A stretch of DNA of 64,000 bases from Ensifer adhaerens (GCF_000697965.2 NZ_CP015880.1:1426001-1490000); one strand, 5' to 3'. Counted from the first letter of the stretch, positions 45,375 to 56,957 are shown. Numbers and translations: made by a program. The notes: a model not told the origin generated them from the letters alone.

Positions 45375-46007
45375 ATGCATAGATTGTCGTTGGTGGTGCT
45401 CGGCCTGTTGCTCACGGCTGGAGCGGCGTCTGCCGAAGAAGGGCGTTCGAATATCTGGAAACGGATCAACGCCTGGACGGTGGGATCCGATCGCTCCCTG
45501 GGCGGCTCGTGTTACGCGGCGACGAGCTATGACGCCGGCGCTATCCTTCGTATCGGCTTTTATCCGCGGGGATCGACGAACCTGGCGTTTCTTTCGATCG
45601 GCAATGCCGAATGGAAGTCCATCGAGCCGCAGCGGGAATACGATGTTGCCTTGCAGCTCGACCGTGGTCGTCAGTGGCCGGCCGTTGCGTTCGGTGTTGA
45701 TCTGACCGGCGCCAGGGCCCTTGTCGTCAACTTTTCCAACACCGACTTCTTTACCGAATTCGTTCGCAAGAACACCTTGGCGCTGGCCTTCGAGGGGCGC
45801 GTCGTCGCGAGCCTCAGCCTGCGTGATTCGATGAAGGCGGTAAGCGAGATGTTCAAGTGCCAGGAGGCGGTGAGCGCCTTGATCCCGAATGGCGGTCAGG
45901 GAGCGGCGAACGATCCCTTTGCGGGTGCCGGTGGCAATGCGCCGAACAACGATCCCTTTGCCGGCGGCGGCCAGACCAAGTCGTCGAAAGATCCTTTCGC
46001 CATGTGA
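45375..46007 (+). CDS. Secreted protein, tandem paralogue A (DPF C-terminal motifs)
   Basis: A 210-residue exported protein. The signal peptide MHRLSLVVLGLLLTAGAASAEE is cleaved after about residue 20. Mature blocks are AWTVGSDRSLGGSCYA, GFYPRGSTNLAFLS and FVRKNTLALAFEGRVVASLSL. Two cysteines (GSCY, FKCQ) are shared with the following gene and probably pair. The tail holds repeated NDPFAGAG, NDPFAGGG and KDPFAM. It is homologous along its length to the protein at 46126-46728. No known family was recognised. The start is ATG 45375. Confidence 0.78.
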   Translation: MHRLSLVVLGLLLTAGAASAEEGRSNIWKRINAWTVGSDRSLGGSCYAATSYDAGAILRIGFYPRGSTNLAFLSIGNAEWKSIEPQREYDVALQLDRGRQWPAVAFGVDLTGARALVVNFSNTDFFTEFVRKNTLALAFEGRVVASLSLRDSMKAVSEMFKCQEAVSALIPNGGQGAANDPFAGAGGNAPNNDPFAGGGQTKSSKDPFAM

Positions 46008-46125
46008 TGGGCGCGTCCGCTTGCCGCAGAGAGGTGAATATTCCTAAAATATTGCCTGGGATCGGCTAGGTACCCTCGACAGTGACGGGGGGACCTATCA
46101 AAATGCGGGCAAACGGGGGTTTTGC

Positions 46126-46728
46126 ATGCGTAGATTGCTGGTCGGATTGGTAAGCTGTCTGATCGCCGCGGGATCGGCCGCGGCTGAGGAGTCCGAAATC
46201 ATCAAGTGGAAGGATGTCGACGGCTGGACCGTTGCTTCCGACACCTCGATGGAGGGCTCCTGCTTCATCTCATCGGTATTCGACGGCGGGGTCACCTTGC
46301 GCCTTGGGTTCTATCCCAAGGGCTCCGAGTCGCCGCTCTATATGAGCTTCGCCAGCGACGACTGGAGGTCGCTCGAGGTCGGCAAAGAGTACGACCTGAC
46401 CTTCCGCTTCGACAAGACCGATCCCTGGAGCGCTTCGGCGACCGCTGCCGGTGATGCGAGCGGAAAGTTTCTGTTCGTGAACGTCACCGACGCCGAGTTC
46501 CTGACGGGCTTCGTGCGCAAGCGGGCCTTGGCCATCGCGTTTGAAGATCGCGTCATCGCAAATCTCAGCCTGCGCGGCACCGGCCCGGCGGCCGACGAGC
46601 TGATGAAGTGCCAGCGGGCGGTCGACGAGATTATCGCCGACGAGGGCCGCAAGTCCAAGGAGAAGAAAGCCGACCCGTTCAATGCACCGAGCGAGAAGCG
46701 CTCGGCGCGGGATCCGTTCAGCCTCTGA
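46126..46728 (+). CDS. Secreted protein, tandem paralogue B (DPF C-terminal motifs)
   Basis: A 200-residue exported protein. The signal peptide is MRRLLVGLVSCLIAAGSAAAEE. It aligns with the preceding gene at GWTVASDTSMEGSCFI, LGFYPKGSESPLYMS and FVRKRALAIAFEDRVIANLSL, and shares both cysteines (GSCF, MKCQ). Its tail carries two DPF motifs (KADPFNAP and ARDPFSL) in place of the NDPFA repeats. The two genes are 118 bases apart in the same direction, suggesting a duplication. Both look like export-system cargo or a lectin-like beta-sandwich, which is a guess. Confidence 0.78.
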   Translation: MRRLLVGLVSCLIAAGSAAAEESEIIKWKDVDGWTVASDTSMEGSCFISSVFDGGVTLRLGFYPKGSESPLYMSFASDDWRSLEVGKEYDLTFRFDKTDPWSASATAAGDASGKFLFVNVTDAEFLTGFVRKRALAIAFEDRVIANLSLRGTGPAADELMKCQRAVDEIIADEGRKSKEKKADPFNAPSEKRSARDPFSL

Positions 46729-46785
46729 AAGCAGGTGGCCACGGGATCGGGCAGCGTTTCGCGAAGGCCGGACGGTGGCTTAGCA

Positions 46786-46869
46786 TGGCGGTGTCCCCAG
46801 AGAGACTCGAACTGGCGATCTGCTGATGACAAATCAGCCGCTGTTCCGATACCTCGGCAACCGGGCACC
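46786..46869 (-). pseudogene. Degenerate tRNA-like sequence, 12 bases from tRNA-Ala
   Basis: On the minus strand this 84-base stretch resembles a damaged cloverleaf. The acceptor pairs GGTGCCC with a 3' side containing one C-A mismatch. An anticodon stem GCTGA/TCAGC flanks the loop TTTGTCA, reading TGT (Thr) but with C at position 37. The T-loop is GTTCGAGTC. The D-arm has extra bases and the T-stem is poorly paired. It ends in an encoded CCA. It may be a tRNA-Thr remnant or an atypical tRNA; function looks unlikely. Confidence 0.45.
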
Positions 46870-46881
46870 TTCTGATCGTTT

Positions 46882-46957
46882 TGGTGGAGCCGAAGGGAGT
46901 CGAACCCTCGACCTCCGCAGTGCGATTGCGGCGCTCTCCCAACTGAGCTACGGCCCC
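46882..46957 (-). tRNA. tRNA-Ala (anticodon CGC)
   Basis: A 76-base minus-strand cloverleaf from GGGGCCG to an encoded CCA. The anticodon loop ATCGCAC reads CGC (decodes GCG). D-arm TAGCTCAGTTGGG and T-arm GGTTCGACTCCC are intact. The acceptor is 5' GGGGCCG with 3' CGGCTCC, with one G-T pair. Confidence 0.95.
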
Positions 46958-47333
46958 GTAGCATTCAGTCAACACGACCGGCGCCGATCCTGTCAATACG
47001 CGCGCCAGCGCGCCCGCTCGAACGCCGTTGCACGATATGCGTTGTTCGATCCGGCCGGGCGCCGAAGGCGGTCGGTCTCTGAACCGCTTCTGCACTCCAC
47101 CCATTGTCGAACTCTGCCGGCGGGTTTACGCTGCAACCTGACGATGGCGCTACGTGAACCGCGTTGAAGTGTTGGCGGTATACGCCAAGCAGGAAATGAC
47201 GTCCGGGCACTGGCTGTGAGCGCCATGATGCTCGAGCCAATTACACGATTTTCGTATGTGAGATAGGCCCCTGCCGGCCCACTGTTCCCAAAGAAACCTC
47301 TCCGTGGCCCGGCGATTGGAGGAGGATTGGCAA
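46958..47333. other. Intergenic region between tRNA-Ala and alcohol dehydrogenase
   Basis: 376 bases without a supported gene. The right end has the strong ribosome-binding site GGAGGAGG of adh. Short frames on both strands look like tRNA-region and antisense shadows. No FNR/FixK-type TTGAT-N4-ATCAA site was found by eye. Confidence 0.55.
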
Positions 47334-48359
47334 ATGGCTCAGGCGATGAAGGCAGCCGTCGTTCGGCAATTCGGCGCGCCCCTGACGATCGAGGAAGTGG
47401 CAGTGCCCACGCCGCAGCCGGGACAGATCCTGGTGAAATACGAAGCAACGGGCGTTTGCCATACCGATCTCCATGCTGCAAATGGCGACTGGCCGGTGAA
47501 GCCCAGCCCACCGTTCATTCCCGGGCACGAGGGGGTCGGCTATGTCTCGGCGGTCGGCGCCGGTGTCAAAAGAGTGAAAGAGGGCGACAGGGTCGGCGTT
47601 CCCTGGCTTCACAGCGCCTGCGGCTACTGTCCGCATTGCCGCACCGGTTGGGAGACGCTGTGTGCGGCCCAGTCGAACACGGGATACTCGGTCAACGGGA
47701 CGTTCGCCGAATATGGCCTGGCGGATCCTGATTTCGTCGGCAGCCTGCCCAATGGGCTGGAGTTCGGTCCTGCCGCGCCGGTTCTGTGTGCCGGGGTCAC
47801 CGTTTACAAGGGGTTGAAGGAAACGGAAGTCCGTCCCGGTGAATGGGTTGCCATCTCCGGCATCGGGGGGCTTGGCCACATGGCCGTGCAGTACGCAAAG
47901 GCGATGGGCATGCATGTCGTCGCGGCGGACATCTTCGACGACAAGCTGGCACTTGCAAAGCAATTGGGCGCCGACCTGACAGTCAACGGCAAGGCCAAGG
48001 ATGCGGTCGAGCAGGTGATCAAGGCCACCGGCGGCGTGCATGGAGCGCTTGTGACTGCAGTCTCGCCCGCTGCGATGGAACAGGCGTTCGGTTTCCTGCG
48101 TTCGCGCGGCACCATGGCGCTCGTCGGCCTGCCCCCAGGTATGATCTCGGTGCCGGTCTTTGAGACTGTTCTTAAGCGCATCACCGTGCGTGGATCGATC
48201 GTCGGCACCCGCCAGGACCTGGAAGAGTCGCTCCAGTTCGCCGCTGAAGGCAAAGTCGCGCCGCATTTTTCGTGGGATAGCCTCGAGAATATCAATGAGA
48301 TCTTCCGCCGCATGGAAGCCGGGAAGATCGACGGTCGCATCGTGATGAGCCTGCAGTAA
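47334..48359 (+). CDS. adhP: Zinc-dependent alcohol dehydrogenase, AdhP-like
   Basis: A medium-chain alcohol dehydrogenase of 341 residues. Catalytic zinc ligands occur in GVCHTDLHAANGDWP and PGHEGVGYV. The structural-zinc cluster is CGYCPHCRTGWETLC, with four cysteines. The Rossmann motif is SGIGGLGHMAVQYAKAMG, followed by AADIFDDK whose acidic residue favours NAD(H). It matches the propanol-preferring AdhP group, which interconverts short alcohols and aldehydes. The start is ATG 47334, with GGAGGAGG just upstream. It lies 161 bases upstream of the EutB-EutC fusion on the same strand, so it may handle acetaldehyde formed by that enzyme. That functional link is inference. Confidence 0.93.
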   Translation: MAQAMKAAVVRQFGAPLTIEEVAVPTPQPGQILVKYEATGVCHTDLHAANGDWPVKPSPPFIPGHEGVGYVSAVGAGVKRVKEGDRVGVPWLHSACGYCPHCRTGWETLCAAQSNTGYSVNGTFAEYGLADPDFVGSLPNGLEFGPAAPVLCAGVTVYKGLKETEVRPGEWVAISGIGGLGHMAVQYAKAMGMHVVAADIFDDKLALAKQLGADLTVNGKAKDAVEQVIKATGGVHGALVTAVSPAAMEQAFGFLRSRGTMALVGLPPGMISVPVFETVLKRITVRGSIVGTRQDLEESLQFAAEGKVAPHFSWDSLENINEIFRRMEAGKIDGRIVMSLQ

Positions 48360-48416
48360 TCGACTTTGACAGGCCCGGCTGGTCGAGGCTCGCCGGGTCC
48401 GTGTCGATGCCCAAGG

Positions 48417-48426
48417 GACACGTGTC
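48417..48426. promoter_or_regulatory. Perfect 10-bp palindrome upstream of eutBC fusion
   Basis: GACACGTGTC is a perfect inverted repeat in the 161-base gap between adhP and the fusion gene. It could be an operator half-site pair, but a 10-bp palindrome can arise by chance in high-GC DNA. Confidence 0.25.
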
Positions 48427-48520
48427 GAGCATTTACTCTTATGCGCCTTCCTTAGATCGCCGGTCACCAGAGGGCCGTCGGGCGAGATGCCGATAGACCT
48501 TTTGCAGAAAGGAAATGGCA

Positions 48521-50869
48521 ATGAGCAAAGGCATGTTCTCAGACCAGCATGCACTGTCCAGGCGCGATCTCCTGCTGGTGGCGGGAACTGCGGCGGCCAC
48601 GCTTACAGCCTACAGTCATGCTGCCCGTGCCGCGCCAGGCCCAAGCAACCTCGTGATCGACGACGTGAAGCAGGATGAGGACATCTTTGCCTATATCAGC
48701 AGGATCAAGGGCGGCTTTGACGAGACGACCTATCGGCAAGTTCTGGGATGCGCGAATGCGTTCAAGGAAGGAGACCAGACGATCGCTGTGGCTGCGGAAA
48801 ATGATACGTCCCGAACGAACGCCCGAGCCCTCCTGGCAAGAACGAAGATCGCAGACCTCGATCAGCACCCGCTGTTTGAGGACGATCTGCAACGACTGAT
48901 TTGGCAGACCACCGACAGGGCTCAACAAGAAAAGCTGAAAGACTGGACGATGGGCCAGCTGAAGGAATTTCTTCTGACCAAATCGGAAGATGAGATCAAA
49001 GGCGTCATGCATGGCCTGACCAGCGATACCATCGGCTGCGTGCCGAAGCTGATGAGCAATGAAGAGTTGATCGCCGTCAGCCAGAAGATTTTCAATGTCA
49101 TGCCCGGCACCAAGTTGGGGGCCAAGGGATACATGGGCGCACGTATCCAGCCGAATTCGCCGACCGACCACCCCGACGACATCATGTGGCAGGTCTTCGA
49201 TGCGTTTTCCTATGCGACCGGCGACATCGTCATCGGCACCAACCCGGTGGACAGCACCGTCGACAGCGTCGTCACGGTGGAGCGGGCGCTCAAGGACATC
49301 GCGGATACGTTCAAGCTGGTCGACGTCATTCCGTGGTGCGTGCTCGCTCACATCGACGTCCAAGGTGAGGTAAGCGAAGACTTCCCCGGCACAGTTTCCA
49401 CCGTGTTCCAGAGCCTTGCCGGTACGGATGATTGCAACAAGATCTTCGACATCACCAATGAGAAGATCCTGAAATATGCGCGCGCCAAGGCAGGGGAGCG
49501 GTACGGCCTTTACTTCGAAACCGGACAGGGCTCGGAATTCACCAACGGCGCGGCAAACGGCGTCGACATGATGGTGCTTGAGTCCCGGAAGTACGGGTTC
49601 AGCCGGGCTGTCGGCATGGAGCTTGCGAAAGTGCAGCCGAAAGGCGCATGGCTGCATGTCAACGACGTCGCCGGCTTCATTGGGCCGGAGGTCTTCAAGA
49701 GCCGAGAACAACTCGTTCGGTGCTGCCTCGAGGACATGGTCATGGGCAAGCTCCATGGGCTGACCATCGGTCTCGATATATGCACGACCCTGCACATGAC
49801 CGTCAGCCTGGACGATCTGGATTGGTGCCAGGATCAGATCATGCCGGCCAATCCGGCCTATCTGATTGCTCTGCCGACCAAGAACGACCCGATGTTGAGC
49901 TATCTCACGACCGCATTCCAGGACCACGTACGCGTGAGGGATAAGTTCGGCTTCAAGGTCAACGATGCGATGTGGGATTTCTACAAACGCCTTGGAATTG
50001 TCGGCAAGGACAACAGCTACACGTCAAAATACGGCGATCCTCTTTGGGTCTATTATCAGTACCGCCTCGCCAAGGGGGACAAGCGCTCCAAGGACGCCGT
50101 TTACGCCGAGGGCAGGCGGATGATGACGGAGGTCGAGGCAAGAGGCGTCGACCTGGCCACGGGCCACGGTGAGAAGATATGGGATCTCAACCCGTCGCTC
50201 GCGACGAAAGTGAGGGGTCTTTATGACGACGCCAAACTCTCTCTTTGGGCCGAGCTTACGCCGGAGTTCATAGCGGCAGTGCCCAGCGTCGTTCCGGTTC
50301 GCACCCTGTCCAAGGACCGGAACGACTACATCGCGCATCCGACGACCGGTGAAACGCTGAGCCCGGACTCAATCAGGGCGATTGACGCGATCAGGACGTC
50401 CTGGAAAGGCGATATGCCCAAGGGCCAGATTGTCATCTCAGATGGTCTGAACGCCAAGGCCATCATGGATGACGGCCATCTTTCGCCCTACCTGGAGGAG
50501 ATGCGCAGGCTGCTCGGCGATGCCGGCGTGTCGGTGAGCGACAAGAATATCCTGGTCACCAGCGGCAGAGTGCGGGCCGGCTACCGGATTGGCGAGATGC
50601 TGTTTGCCGACGCCGATCCCAACACGTTTCGCGGAATTCTCCACATCATCGGCGAGCGGCCCGGAACCATGCACCACGCCTACTCGGTCTACATCACGGT
50701 TGCGAAGGGCAAGCGTTGGGCTGAGAAGGATATCGATCACGATATGACGAAGCTGGTCAGCAACGTCGCCGATACCGCACTCGCACCCAGGGAGGCGGCG
50801 AAGGAAACCCTGACCATTATCCGGGAGATCATCGGCAAGGACGTAAACGGCAGCCGGCGATTCGGGTGA
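48521..50869 (+). CDS. Tat-targeted EutB-EutC fusion ethanolamine ammonia-lyase
   Basis: A 782-residue single chain matching both subunits of adenosylcobalamin-dependent ethanolamine ammonia-lyase, which splits ethanolamine to acetaldehyde and ammonia. A twin-arginine signal (SRRDLLLVAG, Arg14-Arg15) and Ala-rich cleavage region (AARAAPG) lead the protein. The EutB region, about 45-500, has ARIQPN, IGTNPVDSTVDSV, LYFETGQGSEF and GLDICTTLHMT. Arg208, Gln210, Asn241, Glu333 and Asp419 align with the E. coli substrate residues Arg160, Gln162, Asn193, Glu287 and Asp362. The EutC region, about 590-770, has SDGLNAKAI, IGEMLFADADP and HIIGERPGTMHHAYSVYIT. The ATG at 48521 has AAGGA upstream; ATG 48515 is too close to it. 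Standard EutB and EutC are separate cytosolic proteins, so fusion plus export is unusual. Confidence 0.82.
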   Translation: MSKGMFSDQHALSRRDLLLVAGTAAATLTAYSHAARAAPGPSNLVIDDVKQDEDIFAYISRIKGGFDETTYRQVLGCANAFKEGDQTIAVAAENDTSRTNARALLARTKIADLDQHPLFEDDLQRLIWQTTDRAQQEKLKDWTMGQLKEFLLTKSEDEIKGVMHGLTSDTIGCVPKLMSNEELIAVSQKIFNVMPGTKLGAKGYMGARIQPNSPTDHPDDIMWQVFDAFSYATGDIVIGTNPVDSTVDSVVTVERALKDIADTFKLVDVIPWCVLAHIDVQGEVSEDFPGTVSTVFQSLAGTDDCNKIFDITNEKILKYARAKAGERYGLYFETGQGSEFTNGAANGVDMMVLESRKYGFSRAVGMELAKVQPKGAWLHVNDVAGFIGPEVFKSREQLVRCCLEDMVMGKLHGLTIGLDICTTLHMTVSLDDLDWCQDQIMPANPAYLIALPTKNDPMLSYLTTAFQDHVRVRDKFGFKVNDAMWDFYKRLGIVGKDNSYTSKYGDPLWVYYQYRLAKGDKRSKDAVYAEGRRMMTEVEARGVDLATGHGEKIWDLNPSLATKVRGLYDDAKLSLWAELTPEFIAAVPSVVPVRTLSKDRNDYIAHPTTGETLSPDSIRAIDAIRTSWKGDMPKGQIVISDGLNAKAIMDDGHLSPYLEEMRRLLGDAGVSVSDKNILVTSGRVRAGYRIGEMLFADADPNTFRGILHIIGERPGTMHHAYSVYITVAKGKRWAEKDIDHDMTKLVSNVADTALAPREAAKETLTIIREIIGKDVNGSRRFG

Positions 50870-51006
50870 CCACAAACGCGCTACAGGGCAACAAGGGCGT
50901 CCGTCCGGAATAAGCGTCGGGCCGTGTATACCGTTGGGGCAGCCGCATACTCTCGCTTTCGGGCCCCCAAAGCGCGGTTGCTTCTTCGGATCGTGGCTTT
51001 CCGGCG

Positions 51007-51435
51007 TCAGAATCGCTTCTTTAGAAAGTAGCGCGCAATCGCCCCATCACCACCTTCAAGCTCGCCGAAAACTTCGAAGCCGAGTTTTTCATAAAAGGGC
51101 CTGGCCTGGAATTCGAAGGTGTCGAGCCAAAGGCCGACATAGCCGCGCTGGCGCGCGATCTTCTCCGCTTCTTCGACAAGGCGCCGGCCAAGGCCCTGGC
51201 CGCGGTACTCATCCGGGACCGCGAGGTAACGGATAAAGCCCCAGCCATAGCCATCCGTCGCATAGAGCCCACCCGTCGCGACTTTCGTCTCCGGATCGCG
51301 AAGCACGATGGCAAAACCGGGCAGGTCGACCATGCCGCTATGGGCATCGTTATAGGCATCCAGCGGCGCAACGATGCCGCTGAGGTCATCCCGATTGGGG
51401 TCTTCGAGAAGGATGTCTATGATCGGGGTGAGCAT
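51007..51435 (-). CDS. GNAT-family N-acetyltransferase
   Basis: A 142-residue acetyltransferase. The acetyl-CoA loop is clear as YRGQGLGRRLVEEAEKIA, followed by VGLWLDTFEFQARPFYEKLGFEVFGEL, the typical C-terminal FYEKLGF element. The N-terminal strand region is FIRYLAVPDE. The substrate is unknown. It is the leftward neighbour of nrdJ, separated from it by a terminator region. The frame starts at ATG 51435. Confidence 0.87.
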   Translation of the reverse strand: MLTPIIDILLEDPNRDDLSGIVAPLDAYNDAHSGMVDLPGFAIVLRDPETKVATGGLYATDGYGWGFIRYLAVPDEYRGQGLGRRLVEEAEKIARQRGYVGLWLDTFEFQARPFYEKLGFEVFGELEGGDGAIARYFLKKRF

Positions 51436-51497
51436 GATGGGAACTTGGTCGAATGGTGGTTCGGTCTATAAATTCTCGTTTTGTTCTCTAGAGAAAT

Positions 51498-51560
51498 CCA
51501 ACCCGAGGAAAACCTCGGGTTGGCAATGATGGTGGTCGTCGTCGTCATCAACGACGACGA
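51498..51560 (-). terminator. Two-hairpin region after nrdJ
   Basis: Perfect stem CCAACCCGAGG and CCTCGGGTTGG (51498-51508 and 51513-51523) with an AAAA loop. A second stem of GTC/GAC repeats (GTCGTCGTCGT and ACGACGACGAC) lies nearby at about 51535-51561. On the minus strand they follow the nrdJ stop. The first is followed by ATTTC, so it may terminate nrdJ. Confidence 0.6.
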
Positions 51561-51568
51561 CGGGCCGC

Positions 51569-55366
<3,798 letters not shown>

Positions 55367-55520
55367 TGTCCCTGGTCCTTCGTGTTGCCTAGCGCCCGCC
55401 ACAGGCGCAATTGTCCCCGCCCGGCCGCGAGGGGCATCCCGCAGCCAGTCTCAGCTTCCGTCCTTGGAGAGAAACCCATAACTGGGTGACCCTGTATCTT
55501 GTGAGATAGGCTGTCTGCAA

Positions 55521-55536
55521 ATACTAAATATAGTAT
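55521..55536 (-). promoter_or_regulatory. NrdR-box candidate upstream of nrdJ
   Basis: ATACTAAATATAGTAT matches the NrdR consensus ACACWATATVTWGTGT at 13 of 16 positions and is an inverted repeat, ATACTA and TAGTAT around AATA. It lies 155 bases before the nrdJ start. A second box at the usual ~31-bp spacing was not convincing. Confidence 0.55.
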
Positions 55537-56093
55537 CAACAACTTCTTCATGCCAGCCAAATATTGCCCCGGTGGACCCGAAAAATCGCACAGAAATCCT
55601 CAGGGCGACCCCATGGTGAAATCCATGACTGCCGCCTTTCAGAACCGCCGATTTGGGGAGAGGAACCGGGACTTGAACAATCCGGTCCGCCGCCGTTGCA
55701 ACGTGAAATCCATTAACCGTGAATCGTCCGGAGGCGTCAAGGGGTGGTTTGTGACGGAAGTTTGAGCCCTAGATGTTGTGTGGACCGGCTGTGGAAAACG
55801 GGGACATCGGTCAACGCCATGAAAATCAGGCACTTCCGGAGGTTGCCTGTGAGACTGACGCAACGGTCGGCACGCAATCGAAATTTTGACGGGTAAAAAC
55901 CCGCATAAAAAGTGTCCCTTACGGCAGGCTCGGTTGCATCGGTGAAAGCGATATGGGGTGGGGCAGTGATTCGTTTTTTGGCGGTCCCGTAAGCACCGGC
56001 ATTTGGTTCGCAGCCGACGTCGGCGCGGCCTCGGCACGCCTGAACATCAACGCCTTGCGACAGGCACGAGACTCCAAGCGTGGTGGGGCTCTC

Positions 56094-56145
56094 GGGCGCG
56101 GATGCGCCCTAGGCGGGCCAGACGCGTCTGCGCGCGGTCTGGCCC
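56094..56145. repeat. Paired hairpins, possible RIME-like repeat or terminator
   Basis: Hairpin 1 is GGGCGC and GCGCCC (56094-56109) with a GGAT loop. Hairpin 2 is GGGCCAGAC and GTCTGGCCC (56115-56123 and 56137-56145) with a 13-base loop; the 12-bp palindrome CAGACGCGTCTG (56119-56130) spans part of its left arm and loop. They lie just after the stop of the leftward DUF72 gene. They could end its transcript, or be an interspersed palindromic element of the rhizobial RIME/ABC kind. Confidence 0.45.
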
Positions 56146-56153
56146 TGCTGATC

Positions 56154-56957
56154 TCAATCGACGCGCTTTTGCAGCTCGCGTGCGCCGTTCGGCGCATTCA
56201 CCTTGCCCTCGGTGATGAAGTAGGCAAACACGTCACGCGGCTCCTTCTTGGCCGTGCGATCAGGCGCGCTTTTTTCAAGCCCACTCGGCTCGTCGCCCGC
56301 CGCAAACGCCTTGGCGCGTTCGGCCCAGAGGTCGAGCTTGTCGGCAGCATAGCAAGTCTTGATGTCGTCGCTGCCCTTTTGCAGGCGCAGATAGACAAAA
56401 TCGGCAGTGACATCGGCGATCATCGGATAGTCCGCATGCTCGGCGAGCACCACGGCGACGCCGTATTTCTCCAACAGGGAGACAAAATCCGGAGACTGAA
56501 AGGTCGGGTTGCGGACCTCGACCACATGGCGCAGCGGCAAGCCGTCCTGCTTATCCGGCAGAAGCTTCAAAAAGCCTTCGAAATCGTCGGGCTCGAACTT
56601 CTTCGTCGGCGCGAACTGCCAGAGGATGGGGCCGAGATGAGGCCCAAGCTCGGTCAGTCCCTGCGTCAGGAATCGCTCCATGGATTCACCGGCTTCCGAG
56701 AGAACCTTGCGGTTGGTGACGAAGCGGCTCGCCTTCAGGGAGAAGATGAAATCGTCGGGCACTTCCGACGCCCACTTGGCGAAGGTCTCCGGCTTCTGCG
56801 ACGAATAGTAGGTGCCGTTCACCTCGATTGCCCGCAACTGCTTGCCGGCATATTCGAGCTGCCGCTTCTTTGCCAGCGTGTCGGGATAGAAGGTGCCTTC
56901 CCAGGGCTCGAAGGTCCAGCCGCCGATACCAACGCGGATCTTTCCGGATTTTGCCAT
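56154..56957 (-). CDS. DUF72 domain protein
   Basis: A 267-residue cytosolic TIM-barrel-like protein. Characteristic features are IRVGIGGWTFEPWEGTFYPD at residues 6-25, AIEVNGTYYSSQKPETFAKWASEVPDDFIFSLKASR and HVVEVRNPTFQSPDF. The family is structurally related to sugar-processing barrels, but its activity is not established. The start ATG 56957 is fixed by GAGGAGG; upstream in-frame codons to 56981 are not needed. The GNAT gene is just upstream on the same strand. Confidence 0.85.
   Translation of the reverse strand: MAKSGKIRVGIGGWTFEPWEGTFYPDTLAKKRQLEYAGKQLRAIEVNGTYYSSQKPETFAKWASEVPDDFIFSLKASRFVTNRKVLSEAGESMERFLTQGLTELGPHLGPILWQFAPTKKFEPDDFEGFLKLLPDKQDGLPLRHVVEVRNPTFQSPDFVSLLEKYGVAVVLAEHADYPMIADVTADFVYLRLQKGSDDIKTCYAADKLDLWAERAKAFAAGDEPSGLEKSAPDRTAKKEPRDVFAYFITEGKVNAPNGARELQKRVD

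Larger units (their letters stand above)
55367..56153. other. nrdJ upstream and DUF72 downstream region without genes
   Basis: 787 bases. It contains the NrdR box at 55521-55536, and paired hairpins at 56094-56145. A plus-strand frame at 55550-55765 has no ribosome-binding site support or family resemblance and was not annotated. Confidence 0.6.

Noticed and set aside
46882..46957. tRNA-Ala as an integration site of a genomic island carrying adhP-eutBC
   Set aside because: The tRNA 3' end points away from adhP, there is no integrase, and no repeated tRNA end was found.
46338..46964. Minus-strand frame spanning tRNA-Ala
   Set aside because: Its residues SSVGRAPQSHCGGRGFDSL are the classic tRNA shadow; it also runs antisense to the paralogue B gene.
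48521..50869. Initial impression of an unrelated large exported decarboxylase-type enzyme
   Set aside because: Detailed reading shows EutB and EutC motifs with all substrate residues, which do not fit amino-acid decarboxylases.
55367..55700. Cobalamin riboswitch before nrdJ
   Set aside because: No B12-box (GCCACTG) and no matching conserved core was found by eye.
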